Shown here: positions 16,147 through 25,643 of the stretch, piece by piece
How positions within the stretch are numbered: position 1 is the first letter of the stretch
Layout: every line of letters begins with the position of its first letter
Source of the DNA: Hyphomicrobiales bacterium
Lineage (GTDB): Bacteria; Pseudomonadota; Alphaproteobacteria; Rhizobiales; Kaistiaceae
Assembly: GCA_024222895.1 (NCBI GenBank)
Contig: JAAEOR010000297.1
Location: 1-40,021 of the forward strand
Length of the DNA stretch: 40,021 nt
Reading direction: 5' to 3'
Program-made: the position numbers and the translations under genes
The notes under the pieces: model-generated
What the model saw: only the letters and a program-made list of their open reading frames with translations
The model's database searches: none
What the model was told of the DNA's origin: nothing

Positions 16147-17460
16147 ATGGAGTTCACCGACGTCATTCTTGCGTGCATCACCGACTATGGCAGCCGCGTG
16201 AGGGGCAAGGGCTTTCCCGCCGAAGACCTCCGGAAATATGTCGACGAGGGTGTCGGGTTGGCGCCGACCAATCTGATGATCACGTGCTTCGGCGAAATCG
16301 TCGACACGCCATGGGGGCCGCGCGGCGATCTGCTGATGATGCCGGATCCGGCGACCGCCGTAGCCGTCGAACTGGGCGAGGACCGGCCGGCCGAGCGCTT
16401 CATTCTGTGCAGCCTTGATCGGATGGACGGCACGCCCTGGCCGTGTTGTCCGCGCCATTGGCTGAGGCGGGGCCTGGAGGCACTGGAGGCCGAATTCGGG
16501 CTGACCGTGAACGCCGCATTTGAGCATGAGTTCCACTACTCGGGCGTTTCGGCGGGCGGCGGCAACGCCTATGCGCTGGATTCCTTCCGGCAGCAGGGCG
16601 CGTTCCTCCACGAAGTCCTCCACGCACTGTCTCGCAACGGCGGCGTCCCCGAAATGGTCATGCCCGAATACGCGCCGCAGCAGTTTGAGGTGACCAACGC
16701 CGCGGCGATTGGACTGGAGGCGGCCGATCGGGCGGTGAAGCTGCGCGAGATTGTCCGGGCGATTGCGCGGGCCCATGGCGAGAAGGCGACCTTTGCGCCG
16801 GTGATGGCTGCCAACGCGGTCGGCAACGGCGTGCACATCCATTTCAGCCTGCGGCGATGCGACGGCACGCCGGTATCCTACGCGCCAGAGCGCGAGCATG
16901 GGCTCAGCCGGGAGCTCGAGGGATTCGTCGCCGGGATTCTGGCGCACATGCATGAATTCATCGCCATGACGGCAGCCTCGAACATCTCCTATGAACGACT
17001 GCAGCCGAACCGATGGAGCGCAGCGTACAACAATCTCGGTTCCCAGGACCGCGAAGCCGCAATTCGGATCTGCCCGTTGCTGGATCGCCCTGGCCTGGAT
17101 CTCAGCTGGAACTTCAACGTTGAGTACCGCGCTGCCGATGCGACCGGGAACCCCTACCTGGTTCTGGGCGCTTTGGTCTGGGCCGGACTCGAAGGGCTGC
17201 GGACGAAGTCGACCGTTTCCGGCGTGACTCAAGGTGACCCGGGCGACCTCAGCGAAAGCGAACGGGAACGACTTGGAATCCGGCGACTACCGACCTCGCT
17301 GCCGGAGGCACTTCATCTGATGGAGACAAGCGAGCCGGTGCGACGCTGGATGGGCGAGGAATTTCTCAGCGCCTACCTCATGAACAAGCGAAGCGAGCTG
17401 AAGCTGCTGGACGGCCTCGACCTCCCCGAGCAGATCGAGCGCTATGTCGCCTGCTTCTGA
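16147..17460 (+). CDS. Glutamine-synthetase-family ligase
   Basis: A 437-residue member of the GlnA/PuuA family. These enzymes use ATP to couple glutamate to ammonia or an amine. The family motifs are in order: EHEF (N-terminal metal glutamates), PEYAPQQFEV, NGVHIHFS, NRWSAAYNN with R(E)AAIRI, and VEYRAADATGNPYL. Spacing and residues differ from housekeeping glutamine synthetase, and the adenylylation region is not recognisable. With the amidohydrolase, cysteine hydrolase and FAD oxidoreductase next to it, a gamma-glutamyl-amine ligase in amine use is more likely than central nitrogen assimilation. It starts with ATG after AGAGAGG. Its end overlaps the next gene by 17 nt. A 427-codon open frame on the opposite strand is a coding shadow. 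Confidence 0.92.
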   Translation: MEFTDVILACITDYGSRVRGKGFPAEDLRKYVDEGVGLAPTNLMITCFGEIVDTPWGPRGDLLMMPDPATAVAVELGEDRPAERFILCSLDRMDGTPWPCCPRHWLRRGLEALEAEFGLTVNAAFEHEFHYSGVSAGGGNAYALDSFRQQGAFLHEVLHALSRNGGVPEMVMPEYAPQQFEVTNAAAIGLEAADRAVKLREIVRAIARAHGEKATFAPVMAANAVGNGVHIHFSLRRCDGTPVSYAPEREHGLSRELEGFVAGILAHMHEFIAMTAASNISYERLQPNRWSAAYNNLGSQDREAAIRICPLLDRPGLDLSWNFNVEYRAADATGNPYLVLGALVWAGLEGLRTKSTVSGVTQGDPGDLSESERERLGIRRLPTSLPEALHLMETSEPVRRWMGEEFLSAYLMNKRSELKLLDGLDLPEQIERYVACF

Positions 17461-18232
17461 CGCCATGACGGGAGGGCTTCTCGGACCCAACGACGTTTCA
17501 CCCTGGATCGGTGTCTTCCGCGACGGGACTTCACCTCTGGTGTTCTGCGCCGATCACGCCGGCGCGCGAATTCCGGTGCAGCTTGGCGACATCGGAATGG
17601 CGCCCGCCGATCTGCAAGACCACATCGCGCTGGATATCGGTATCCTGGGGACCAGCAACTGGCTTGCCGGTTTCCTCAACGCGCCGCTGATCGCACAGAC
17701 CTATTCGCGGCTGGTCATCGACTGCAACAGGAAACCCGGGACGTCGAACTCAATCCCCGAGGTGAGCGATGGGCGGGTGATTCCGACCAACGCCAACCTC
17801 GACCAGGCCGCGCGTCGGGCTCGCGAGATCGACATCTTTCATCCCTATCACGATGCAGTGGCAAGAACGATCCAAAGCGCAGCTGCGTCTCTAAGCTCAC
17901 GGCCGTTGCTGGTCGCCATGCACAGCTTCACCCGCCGTTTCAACGGGCGAGACCGGGAATGGGACATTGGCATACTCCACGCTGGGGCATCATACTTTGC
18001 CGACCGGCTGATCGTCGCGATCGCGGATGGCTCAGGCCTCGCCGTAGGCCGGAACGTGCCCTACCAGATCAGTCTCGAGGAAGACTACACCCTTCCCGTT
18101 CACGCCAAGAACGGCACCCTCCCTCACATTGAGATCGAGATATGCCAGGATCTGATCGCAACGTGTGACGGGCAGCGGCGGATGTCGGATATCCTGTTTG
18201 ACGCCTTTCGCCGCGTCCTGGCCGAGGTCTGA
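17444..18232 (+). CDS. N-formylglutamate amidohydrolase family protein
   Basis: A 262-residue FGase-family protein (HutG-like fold), which hydrolyses N-formyl- or N-acyl-glutamate-type amides with a zinc site. Characteristic segments are CADHAGARIP near residue 35, RLVIDCNRKPG, the HSFTRRFNGR stretch and HIEIEICQD towards the end. It overlaps the ligase gene by 17 nt, so the pair is translationally coupled. A second in-frame ATG at 17465 (MTGGLLGP) is also possible. No histidine-degradation genes are nearby, so a role outside the Hut pathway is likely, perhaps releasing glutamate from a glutamylated intermediate. The substrate is not known. Confidence 0.9.
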   Translation: MSPASDAMTGGLLGPNDVSPWIGVFRDGTSPLVFCADHAGARIPVQLGDIGMAPADLQDHIALDIGILGTSNWLAGFLNAPLIAQTYSRLVIDCNRKPGTSNSIPEVSDGRVIPTNANLDQAARRAREIDIFHPYHDAVARTIQSAAASLSSRPLLVAMHSFTRRFNGRDREWDIGILHAGASYFADRLIVAIADGSGLAVGRNVPYQISLEEDYTLPVHAKNGTLPHIEIEICQDLIATCDGQRRMSDILFDAFRRVLAEV

Positions 18233-18237
18233 AGGGG

Positions 18238-18849
18238 ATGCCGAATTTGGTCAGCCGCACACAGCCGATCCGGGCCGGAACAAGTGCCCTGCTGGTGATC
18301 GACGTGCAGAACGTCACCTACAATGATGACGCCGCCGCGACACGTCCCGACCTGCATCGCCAGGCAACCGAGATCGTCATCCCGAACATCGCGAAACTGA
18401 TCTCGGTGTCACGATCGACCGGCATCGAAGTGATGTTCACCGTGATGGAAAGCCTGACCCGGGATGGGCGGGACCGGAGCCTCGACTACAAGCTCAGTGG
18501 CTTCCACTTTCCTAAGGGGTGCTGGGAGTCGCGGGTGATCGAAGCAGTCAAACCGGTTGGCGACGAAATCGTCATCCCAAAAACATCGTCGAGCCTGTTC
18601 AATTCGACCAACTTCGAATACGTGCTCCGCAATATCGGCATCGACCAGATCGTCGTGACCGGATTCCTCACCGATCAATGCGTCGACCACACCATTCGCG
18701 ACGGGGCCGACCGCGGCTTTCTGATGGTCTGTGCCGAGGATGCCTGCGCGACCGAGACGCAGGAGCGCCATGCTGCTGCGCTCGGCCTGTTCAAGGGCTA
18801 TTGCCGCATTCTCGCGACACGCGTAATCCTTGCAGAGATGGCCGTGTAG
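18238..18849 (+). CDS. Isochorismatase-like cysteine hydrolase
   Basis: A 203-residue cysteine hydrolase with the family triad Asp22 (LVIDVQN), Lys115 (IPKTSSS) and Cys148 (LTDQCVDH). A cis-peptide-type motif precedes the cysteine. Members include nicotinamidase, N-carbamoylsarcosine amidase, biuret hydrolase and ureidoacrylate hydrolase. The SSLFNSTN and ERHAAALG-like stretches are closest in style to the carbamoyl/biuret-type enzymes. It starts 5 nt after the amidohydrolase stop. The ATG at 18238 touches the AAGGGG ribosome site, so the TTG at 18247 may be the real start. It probably removes an amide or carbamoyl group in the same nitrogen pathway. Confidence 0.92.
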   Translation: MPNLVSRTQPIRAGTSALLVIDVQNVTYNDDAAATRPDLHRQATEIVIPNIAKLISVSRSTGIEVMFTVMESLTRDGRDRSLDYKLSGFHFPKGCWESRVIEAVKPVGDEIVIPKTSSSLFNSTNFEYVLRNIGIDQIVVTGFLTDQCVDHTIRDGADRGFLMVCAEDACATETQERHAAALGLFKGYCRILATRVILAEMAV

Positions 18850-18892
18850 GGTGCCGGTTCGTCTGTCGCGGATCCCGCCCAGCCGACACAGC

Positions 18893-20257
18893 TCAGAAGC
18901 CCGGTCCGGGCACGAGCTTGCTCCCGTCGTGGAACCGGGAAAACCGAAAACGGCTAATGTCGTGTTTGCCGGGCGCGGCAACGGCAATCTCGGCGACGAT
19001 CTTGCCGAAGCCCGGTCCGATACCGAATCCATGACCGCTCATGCCGGTTGCAACGATCAAGCCTCCAATGCCGGCCACACGGTCGACGATCGGCACGACA
19101 TCAGGCATAGCATCGATCACACCACCCCAGGCATTGAGGATGATCGGTGGACCGAGTCCCGGGAACCGCTCGGCAAAGGCTGCCTGGGCACGCGCGACCG
19201 CGCTTTGATTGGGTGGCGGATCGAGCACCCGCATGCGTTCAAACGGGGAGAGTTCGTCTGGTTCCCAGCTGCGCCGAGTTGACCAACTGTCGGGATGGCC
19301 TTGCGGGGGGCCAAGCTTGAACCCGATGGAGCTGCGCTTCCTGAGTGCGAGGGGCGCATATTTCATGAAGTGCCGGAGGGAATCCGGCCCGAGATGGTGC
19401 TGAAGAGACCTGCCCGCGGCGATGGTGTAGCCGCCATCCCGGCGACGGCGAATGGCAAGGGTCTTGTCGGCAGCGTTGCCGGACAGAACCTCCGGGAGCT
19501 GGGCGGTCCGCGCCGCGGTCGCGTGCACGGTGAGCTGTGGCAGCTCCACCCCATGGCGCCTGGCGAACAGGGATGACCATGCCCCGGCGGCCAGCACGAC
19601 TTGGGGCGCTCTTACCGTGCCAAGCTCCGTATGGACCCCGCGCACATCGCCAGCGGAAATATCCAAGCCACGGGCAGCCAGGTTCTCCCCGATCAGGACA
19701 CCCTCTTGGTGGGCGAGACGGGCGACAGCAGGAACCGCTCGCCACGGCTCGCCGCGCGCATCACTCGGCGTGATCATCCCGCCGATCCATCGATGAGCGC
19801 CCACCATGCCCTTGCGGTCAATCAGTTTTCCGACATCGGATTCGGACAGGAGCCGCGTGTCAAGTCGGTGATCGCGCGCAACCTCCATCCAGGACGACAT
19901 CTCCTCGAGTTCCCTCTCGCTGCTGGCGAGATAGGTCACGCCGTTCCGGCGAAACCCGGTGGCACCGTTCAGTTGGTCGTCGATCTCGTACCACAGCGAA
20001 AGCGCCTCGGTCATGATCGGAAGCTCGGCCGGGTCGCGACCCTGCTGGCGGATCCAACCCCAGTTCCGCGAGGATTGCTCGGCTGCAATGCGACCCTTTT
20101 CGCATACCAGCACGGACTGACCCATACGGTTGAGGTAAAGCGCGGCGAATATCCCGACCACGCCACCACCGATGATCACGACATCGACGGCATCAGGCAG
20201 TGCATCGGAGAAGCGGACCGGCGTCTTGGCCGTCAAAGGCTGGTCCTGATCCGCCAT
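18893..20257 (-). CDS. DAO-family FAD-dependent oxidoreductase
   Basis: A 454-residue flavoprotein of the D-amino-acid-oxidase/glycine-oxidase/PuuB type. The N-terminal dinucleotide fold reads VVIIGGGVVGIFAALYLNR at about residues 26-44, with the ribose-binding glutamate in VCEKG. RNWGWIRQQGRD matches the flavin-contact region of gamma-glutamylputrescine oxidases. The C-terminal FAD motif is GLIVATGMSGHGFGIGP. These enzymes oxidise secondary or primary amines to imines, releasing peroxide or passing electrons on. It is convergent with the cysteine-hydrolase gene (43 nt between stops). With the glutamine-synthetase-family ligase nearby it recalls the PuuA/PuuB pair, though orientation and partners differ. 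Confidence 0.92.
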   Translation of the reverse strand: MADQDQPLTAKTPVRFSDALPDAVDVVIIGGGVVGIFAALYLNRMGQSVLVCEKGRIAAEQSSRNWGWIRQQGRDPAELPIMTEALSLWYEIDDQLNGATGFRRNGVTYLASSERELEEMSSWMEVARDHRLDTRLLSESDVGKLIDRKGMVGAHRWIGGMITPSDARGEPWRAVPAVARLAHQEGVLIGENLAARGLDISAGDVRGVHTELGTVRAPQVVLAAGAWSSLFARRHGVELPQLTVHATAARTAQLPEVLSGNAADKTLAIRRRRDGGYTIAAGRSLQHHLGPDSLRHFMKYAPLALRKRSSIGFKLGPPQGHPDSWSTRRSWEPDELSPFERMRVLDPPPNQSAVARAQAAFAERFPGLGPPIILNAWGGVIDAMPDVVPIVDRVAGIGGLIVATGMSGHGFGIGPGFGKIVAEIAVAAPGKHDISRFRFSRFHDGSKLVPGPGF

Positions 20258-20389
20258 CTATCCCCTCCGTTTCAACGTTGCCAAAGCGCTGGGATATGGC
20301 CGCGGTGCCGGCAGGCGGCGATGGCAGGACCAGCAACACGAACGGCACACACCCGGATCGCAGAGCCCCGCCCGCTCCCTTGCAGCCTC

Positions 20390-20401
20390 CTCGTACGAGG
20401 C
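20390..20401. promoter_or_regulatory. 12-bp perfect palindrome in divergent intergenic region
   Basis: CCTCGTACGAGG is fully self-complementary. It lies in the 209-nt gap between the divergent FAD oxidoreductase and DUF6880 genes. It fits between TTGCAG (20381) and TATTCG (20404), which are 17 nt apart and could be a weak promoter for the DUF6880 gene. A repressor site is plausible; no regulator is identified. Confidence 0.35.
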
Positions 20402-20466
20402 TTATTCGTTTGCATAAAGTCCTCTGTGACGGTCCCCATCTCCCGATCTTGGAGTATCGTGGCCCC

Positions 20467-21909
20467 ATGGCTTCGAAGAAAACACTGAATGCAAAGAACC
20501 TTGAGGCGTTGGGTGCTGAACGCCTTGCAGAGTTGCTGATCGACCTCAGCAGCGGTGATGCCACCGCCAAGCGTCGCCTTCGCATGGAAATGGTGGCAGC
20601 TACCAGCCCCGGTGACCTTGCTAAGGAAGTGCGCAAGCGACTGGCGACCATCGGACGCTCTCGCTCGTTTGTTGACTGGCGGCGCCTGGGCGAGTTGGCA
20701 GACGATCTGGACACGCAGCGTCGCGCCATTGTCGACACCATTGCCAAGACCGACCCGAACGAGGCCGTCGATCTTCTGTGGAAGTTCATGGCATTGGCGC
20801 CATCGATCTACGAACGTTGCGACGACAGCAATGGAATGATCGGCGATGTCTTTCATCACGCCTGCAAGAACCTGGGCGACGTCGGCCGCGAGGCCAGCCT
20901 CGAACCTGAACGGCTCGCCGATCAGGTCTTCGACGCTCTGCTCATGGATGACTATGGCCAATTCGATAACCTGATCCCGGGCTTGGCGACGGCGCTGGGT
21001 CATCAGGGTCTCGAACACCTGAAGCAGCGCATGATCGACCTGTCCAGCCGGTCGGTGGAGAAGCCCGCCGACGAAGATCGGGTAGCAGTGGGCTGGTCGC
21101 AGTCCGGGCCGATTTACGAGGACGAGATGGCGGAGCGCGCTCGGGCCAGCGCCGTTCGTTCGGCGTTGATGGCAGTCGCCGATGCCCAGGGCGATGTCGA
21201 TGCTTTCGTCGACCAATTTGACGAAGAAGCCAGGAAGGTTCCTCGGATCGCCGCCGAGATCGCGCAGCGCTTCCTGGCAGCCGGCCGCCCACAGGACGCC
21301 TGGCAGGCGATCGAATTTGCCGAGCATCCGCGGCACAGCATCGGCTGGCTGGATTACGAGTGGGAAAATGCCCGAATCAATGTTCTCGAAGCTCTCGGAC
21401 GAACGGACGACGCCCAGGCAGCCCGCTGGGCCTGTTTCGAGCGCTCCCTGTCATCGTCTCATCTCCGCGCCTATCTGAAGCGACTACCCGATTTCGAAGA
21501 TGTCGAGGCCGAGACAAAGGCGCTCGATGCTGTCCAGGGGTCTCACGAGGTTCACAGCGGTCTGCACTTCCTCATTTCGTGGCCGGCCCTGGATCGCGCC
21601 GCCAATCTTGTGATCCAGCGAGCTGATGAGATCAATGGCGACCACTACGGGATCCTTTCGCCGGCCGCCGATGCGCTGGCGGAGAAGTATCCTCTGGCGG
21701 CCACGCTGGTGTTGCGGGCGATGATCGACTTTTCTCTCGAGAAAGGTCGGCATAGTCGGTACAAGCACGCCGCCCGTCATCTGCTGGAGTGCTCCAGCCT
21801 GGCATCGACGATCGACGATTTTGGACCATTTGAGTCGCACACCACATACACAGCGAGGCTGAGGCGTGATCATGGACGAAAAAGCGCGTTCTGGAGCCTG
21901 ATTCCTTAA
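20467..21909 (+). CDS. DUF6880 family protein
   Basis: A 480-residue, predicted soluble, mostly helical protein. Its N-terminus (KKTLNAKNLEALGAERLAEL) and following region (RRLRMEM, EVRKRLATIGRSRSFVDW, ERCDDSNG) match, from memory, the DUF6880 family common in alphaproteobacteria. The middle and C-terminal parts look like TPR-type helical repeats (WQAIEFAEHP, WENARINVLEALGRTDDAQAARW). No catalytic motif or signal peptide is visible. The frame is open 89 codons further upstream, but that part lies over the divergent promoter region, so the ATG at 20467 was chosen. Function is unknown. It lies 46 nt before putA on the same strand. Confidence 0.85.
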   Translation: MASKKTLNAKNLEALGAERLAELLIDLSSGDATAKRRLRMEMVAATSPGDLAKEVRKRLATIGRSRSFVDWRRLGELADDLDTQRRAIVDTIAKTDPNEAVDLLWKFMALAPSIYERCDDSNGMIGDVFHHACKNLGDVGREASLEPERLADQVFDALLMDDYGQFDNLIPGLATALGHQGLEHLKQRMIDLSSRSVEKPADEDRVAVGWSQSGPIYEDEMAERARASAVRSALMAVADAQGDVDAFVDQFDEEARKVPRIAAEIAQRFLAAGRPQDAWQAIEFAEHPRHSIGWLDYEWENARINVLEALGRTDDAQAARWACFERSLSSSHLRAYLKRLPDFEDVEAETKALDAVQGSHEVHSGLHFLISWPALDRAANLVIQRADEINGDHYGILSPAADALAEKYPLAATLVLRAMIDFSLEKGRHSRYKHAARHLLECSSLASTIDDFGPFESHTTYTARLRRDHGRKSAFWSLIP

Positions 21910-21955
21910 GAGGCATTTCGCCAAAGCTTGTGGCCTGATCCCGATCTCGGCGAAT

Positions 21956-24900
21956 ATGGCCGGATCGAGCTTGATCATGGACGACACCCGCAACCAGATC
22001 CGCGCCGCCAAGACGATGCCGCAACGTGAGGCGCTGAACCGCCTTGTCGCAGGCAGTCTATTCGATGCGGCGCTGCGGCAGCGCATCACCGAGCGGGCGA
22101 TCGGACTGGTGAAGCGCATTCGCGCCGACAGCGATCCGCACATGATGGAGCTGTTCCTTGCCGAGTATGGTCTCACGACCGACGAAGGCGTTGCGCTGAT
22201 GTGCCTTGCCGAGGCATTGCTCCGGGTTCCCGATGAGGCCACCATCGATGCTCTGATCGAGGACAAGATCGCCCCGAGCGCCTGGGGCCGGCATCTGGGG
22301 CAGTCCCATTCGTCACTGGTCAACGCCTCCACCTGGGCGCTGTTCGTGACCGGCAAGGTCCTGAACGATACGGACAGTGACGGCATCGCCGGCGTCCTGC
22401 GCGGTGCCGTCAAGCGGCTCGGTGAGCCGGTTATCCGACATGCCGTCACCCGGGTGATGAAGGAGCTCGGCAGCCAGTTCGTCCTGGGCGAAACAATCGA
22501 ATCCGCCATGACACGCGCAGCGGCGAAAGAAGCCGAAGGCTACACCTACTCCTATGACATGCTCGGGGAAGCGGCGCTTACTGACGCCGACGCTCGGCGC
22601 TATCATCTCGCCTACGCCGACGCGATCGGCAGCCTCTCCGCCGTCAGCCACGCCGACGAGATCAGCCGGAACCCGGGCATCTCGATCAAGCTATCCGCCC
22701 TTCATCCCCGCTACGAGCCCCTCCAGCGTCGCCGGGTCATGGAGGAACTGGTACCGCGGGCGCGGTCCCTTGCCACTTTGGCAATGTCTGCCGGCATCGG
22801 CCTCAACATCGACGCCGAGGAAGCCGGACGCCTCGATCTGTCCCTCGACGTCATCGAAGCGGTGTTACGTGATCCGGTTTTCGCCGGCTGGGCCGGGTTC
22901 GGGGTGGTCGTCCAGGCCTACGGCCAACGGACGCCTGACGTGCTCGACTGGCTCTACCGGATGGCTGACCGGCTCAACCGTCGGATCATGGTACGCCTGG
23001 TCAAGGGGGCCTACTGGGACACCGAGATCAAGCACGCCCAGGTCGAAGGCCTCGCCGGATTTCCGGTGTTCACCCACAAGGCCGCGACCGATGTGAGCTA
23101 CCTCTGCTGCGCGCGAAAACTGCTCGACATGAGCGACCGGATCTATCCGCAATTTGCCACTCACAACGCCCACACGGTCGCTGCAATCCTGGAAATGGCC
23201 GACGATCCCACCCACTACGAGTTCCAGCGCCTGCACGGCATGGGTGAGGCCCTTCACGCAGCCGTCCTGCGCCAACACGGTACCCGCTGCCGTATCTATG
23301 CGCCGGTCGGTGCCCACAGCGATCTGCTCGCCTATCTGGTTCGTCGACTCCTGGAAAACGGCGCCAACAGTTCGTTTGTCAACCAGATCGTTGACGAGAC
23401 GGTGCCGCCCGAGCACGTCGCCGCCGACCCGTTTACCCAAGTCGAAGGAATGCTTTCGGCAGAGATCGTCGAACGCATCCACCAGCCCCCGGACCTGTAT
23501 CTGCCAGCCCGGATCAATTCGTCCGGATGGGATCTGGAGGACCCGGCCACAATCGCCGGACTTGAGGCGGCACTGACCAAGTTTGCCGGCAAGACGTGGG
23601 TCGCCAAAGGCGGATCGGGAGAGACGGTCACGATTACCGATCCGGCGACGGGTAGCACGGCCGGCACCGTGCGGTTTGCCACCAGGGCAGACGCAGAGAC
23701 AGCGTGCCTGACCGTCCGGCCCTGGGATGAAATCGGCGCGTCGGCCCGCGCCATCGTGCTCCGAAGGACGGCCGATCTCTATGAGGCGAATGCGGTCGAG
23801 ATCTTTGCCCTGTTGATGCGCGAGGCGGGAAAGACGGTGCGCGATTGCGTCAGCGAACTGCGCGAGGCGGTAGACTTCCTACGCTACTACGCCGCCGAGG
23901 CGGAACGGGCGGAGAGCGAGCCGGTCGGCATCTTCACCTGCATCTCCCCGTGGAATTTCCCGCTGGCGATCTTTACCGGGCAGGTCTCCGCCGCCCTGGC
24001 GATGGGGAACGGTGTGCTCGCCAAGCCGGCGGAAGCGACGCCGCTGATCTCCAGTCGCGCGGTCGAACTGCTGAAGCAGGCCGGCGTTCCCGACGATGTG
24101 CTGATTCTACTCCCCGGCACTGGCGACGAAGTCGGTGCCGCCCTCACCGCGCACCCCAGGGTCGAGGGTGTCTGTTTCACCGGGTCCACCGCGACCGCCC
24201 GGCGCATCAATATCACCATGGCCGAGCACCTGGAACCGCACGCGCCGCTGATTGCCGAGACCGGCGGTCTCAATGCGATGATCGTCGACAGCACGGCCCT
24301 GCCGGAACAGGCGGTGGCCGATGTCGTGGCTTCCGCCTTCCAGTCGACCGGTCAGCGCTGCAGCGCCCTCAGAATGCTGTATCTGCAGGACGATATCGCC
24401 GAGGTCTTCCTCGAAACGCTTCACGGCGCGATGGACGCACTGGCGGTCGGCAACCCGCAGGACCTATCGACCGACATCGGCCCGGTGATCGATGCCGCCG
24501 CACGACAGAAGATCGACGATCATATCGCTTATGCCGCCAGCGAAGGTCGACGGCTCAAGCAGATCGACCCACCGTCGACGGGCACCTTTGTCGGTCCGGC
24601 GGTGTTGTCCGTTGACGGGATCGAAGACCTCAAGGAAGAGATTTTTGGTCCGGTGCTGCATGTGGCGACCTTCGGCGCCGACGACATTGACCAGGCTATC
24701 ACCGCCGTGAACGACACGGGCTACGGTCTCACCTTCGGTCTGCAGACCCGCATCGACGATCGGGTTCAGCATGTGGTCGAGCGCATCGCAGCGGGAAACA
24801 TCTACATCAATCGAAACCAGATCGGCGCCGTGGTCGGCTCGCAGCCCTTCGGCGGCGAAGGCCTCAGCGGCACCGGGCCAAAGGCCGGCGGGCCCCGGTA

Positions 24901-25444
24901 TCTTGCTCGCTTTGCCAGGGCGAAGATTGTGACGAAGGAGGCGGTGGACGGACCACCGGCGTCGATCGAAGCGATCGAAGAAGGCTTCCGTGCCGATGCG
25001 CCCGGCGAACCCGCCGCGATCGAAACCCTTTCGCTGCCCGGTCCGACCGGTGAATCCAATCAGCTCAGCCTCTACCCGCGCGGCCGCGTCCTCTGTCTTG
25101 GCCCGAGCGCTCAGGATGCGGAAGAGCAGGCCAGCGCAGCCCGCCGCCTTGGCTGCAAGGCCTTGGCGGTGGCTCCGGGGGTGACCGACGGCCTGGGCGG
25201 ACGGGTAGTTCCCGCCGACCTTGAAAGGATCAAGAGCCTCGACGCCGTTGTCGGCTGGTCGGCGGATCTTCGGGAGACCCGTCAGGCGCTGGCCCGTCGT
25301 CCCGGCCCCATCGTGCCGCTGCTTTCGATGCAGGATTTCGACCGATGGCTGGTGGTGGAACGCCATGTCTGCATCAATACGACGGCCGCCGGCGGCAACC
25401 CGGAGCTGCTTGCGGCGGATTCCCGTTTGGACAGCCAAGACTGA
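21956..25444 (+). CDS. putA: Bifunctional proline dehydrogenase / P5C dehydrogenase PutA
   Basis: A 1,162-residue trifunctional-length PutA that oxidises proline to glutamate. The FAD-binding proline dehydrogenase barrel spans about residues 150-490 (SALHPRY, RLVKGAYWDTE, QFATHNAHT, LHGMGEAL, FVNQIVDE). The aldehyde dehydrogenase domain spans about 555-1000, with ISPWNFPLAIFTGQ, catalytic Glu768 (ETGGLN) and Cys802 (GQRCSALR). The last 160 residues form the C-terminal domain of long (type B) PutAs, ending in the conserved HVCINTTAAGGNPELL. No N-terminal ribbon-helix-helix is seen, so it is probably not autoregulatory. An in-frame ATG at 21977 (MDDTRNQ) is an alternative start. No Lrp-type PutR regulator lies next to it. 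Confidence 0.97.
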   Translation: MAGSSLIMDDTRNQIRAAKTMPQREALNRLVAGSLFDAALRQRITERAIGLVKRIRADSDPHMMELFLAEYGLTTDEGVALMCLAEALLRVPDEATIDALIEDKIAPSAWGRHLGQSHSSLVNASTWALFVTGKVLNDTDSDGIAGVLRGAVKRLGEPVIRHAVTRVMKELGSQFVLGETIESAMTRAAAKEAEGYTYSYDMLGEAALTDADARRYHLAYADAIGSLSAVSHADEISRNPGISIKLSALHPRYEPLQRRRVMEELVPRARSLATLAMSAGIGLNIDAEEAGRLDLSLDVIEAVLRDPVFAGWAGFGVVVQAYGQRTPDVLDWLYRMADRLNRRIMVRLVKGAYWDTEIKHAQVEGLAGFPVFTHKAATDVSYLCCARKLLDMSDRIYPQFATHNAHTVAAILEMADDPTHYEFQRLHGMGEALHAAVLRQHGTRCRIYAPVGAHSDLLAYLVRRLLENGANSSFVNQIVDETVPPEHVAADPFTQVEGMLSAEIVERIHQPPDLYLPARINSSGWDLEDPATIAGLEAALTKFAGKTWVAKGGSGETVTITDPATGSTAGTVRFATRADAETACLTVRPWDEIGASARAIVLRRTADLYEANAVEIFALLMREAGKTVRDCVSELREAVDFLRYYAAEAERAESEPVGIFTCISPWNFPLAIFTGQVSAALAMGNGVLAKPAEATPLISSRAVELLKQAGVPDDVLILLPGTGDEVGAALTAHPRVEGVCFTGSTATARRINITMAEHLEPHAPLIAETGGLNAMIVDSTALPEQAVADVVASAFQSTGQRCSALRMLYLQDDIAEVFLETLHGAMDALAVGNPQDLSTDIGPVIDAAARQKIDDHIAYAASEGRRLKQIDPPSTGTFVGPAVLSVDGIEDLKEEIFGPVLHVATFGADDIDQAITAVNDTGYGLTFGLQTRIDDRVQHVVERIAAGNIYINRNQIGAVVGSQPFGGEGLSGTGPKAGGPRYLARFARAKIVTKEAVDGPPASIEAIEEGFRADAPGEPAAIETLSLPGPTGESNQLSLYPRGRVLCLGPSAQDAEEQASAARRLGCKALAVAPGVTDGLGGRVVPADLERIKSLDAVVGWSADLRETRQALARRPGPIVPLLSMQDFDRWLVVERHVCINTTAAGGNPELLAADSRLDSQD

Positions 25445-25478
25445 TTGGGCGGAGAACGGTGGCGGATGCAGAGTGCGA

Positions 25479-25500
25479 CTGATACGGAGTGGAGTATCAG
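25479..25500. promoter_or_regulatory. Inverted repeat between putA and the large lipoprotein gene
   Basis: CTGATAC and GTATCAG form a perfect 7-bp inverted repeat around an 8-nt centre, 34 nt after the putA stop codon. There is no T-run. It could be a processing or termination hairpin of putA or an operator for the next gene. A second small repeat (GCCGAC/GTCGGC, 25603-25628) lies just before the ribosome site of the next gene. Confidence 0.35.
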
Positions 25501-25643
25501 AACAAGGGTGGCTTACGCGCCGGCTATCCTGACACGGCCATCGGAACCGACATCCTGCCCAGCAAAAAATGGCCGCAACCAGGAAATATCTTGGTCCGTG
25601 CTGCCGACTTCATGCAGAATGTGTCGGCGAACGGGGAGCGGCT

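Noticed and set aside
15949-17232. A 427-codon open frame on the minus strand
   Set aside because: It is antisense to the glutamine-synthetase-family gene, whose family motifs are clear. The translation has no recognisable domain.
20200-20466. 89-codon extension of the DUF6880 frame
   Set aside because: It would cover the divergent promoter region and the palindrome, and overlap the 5' end of the FAD oxidoreductase. The homology begins at the ATG at 20467.
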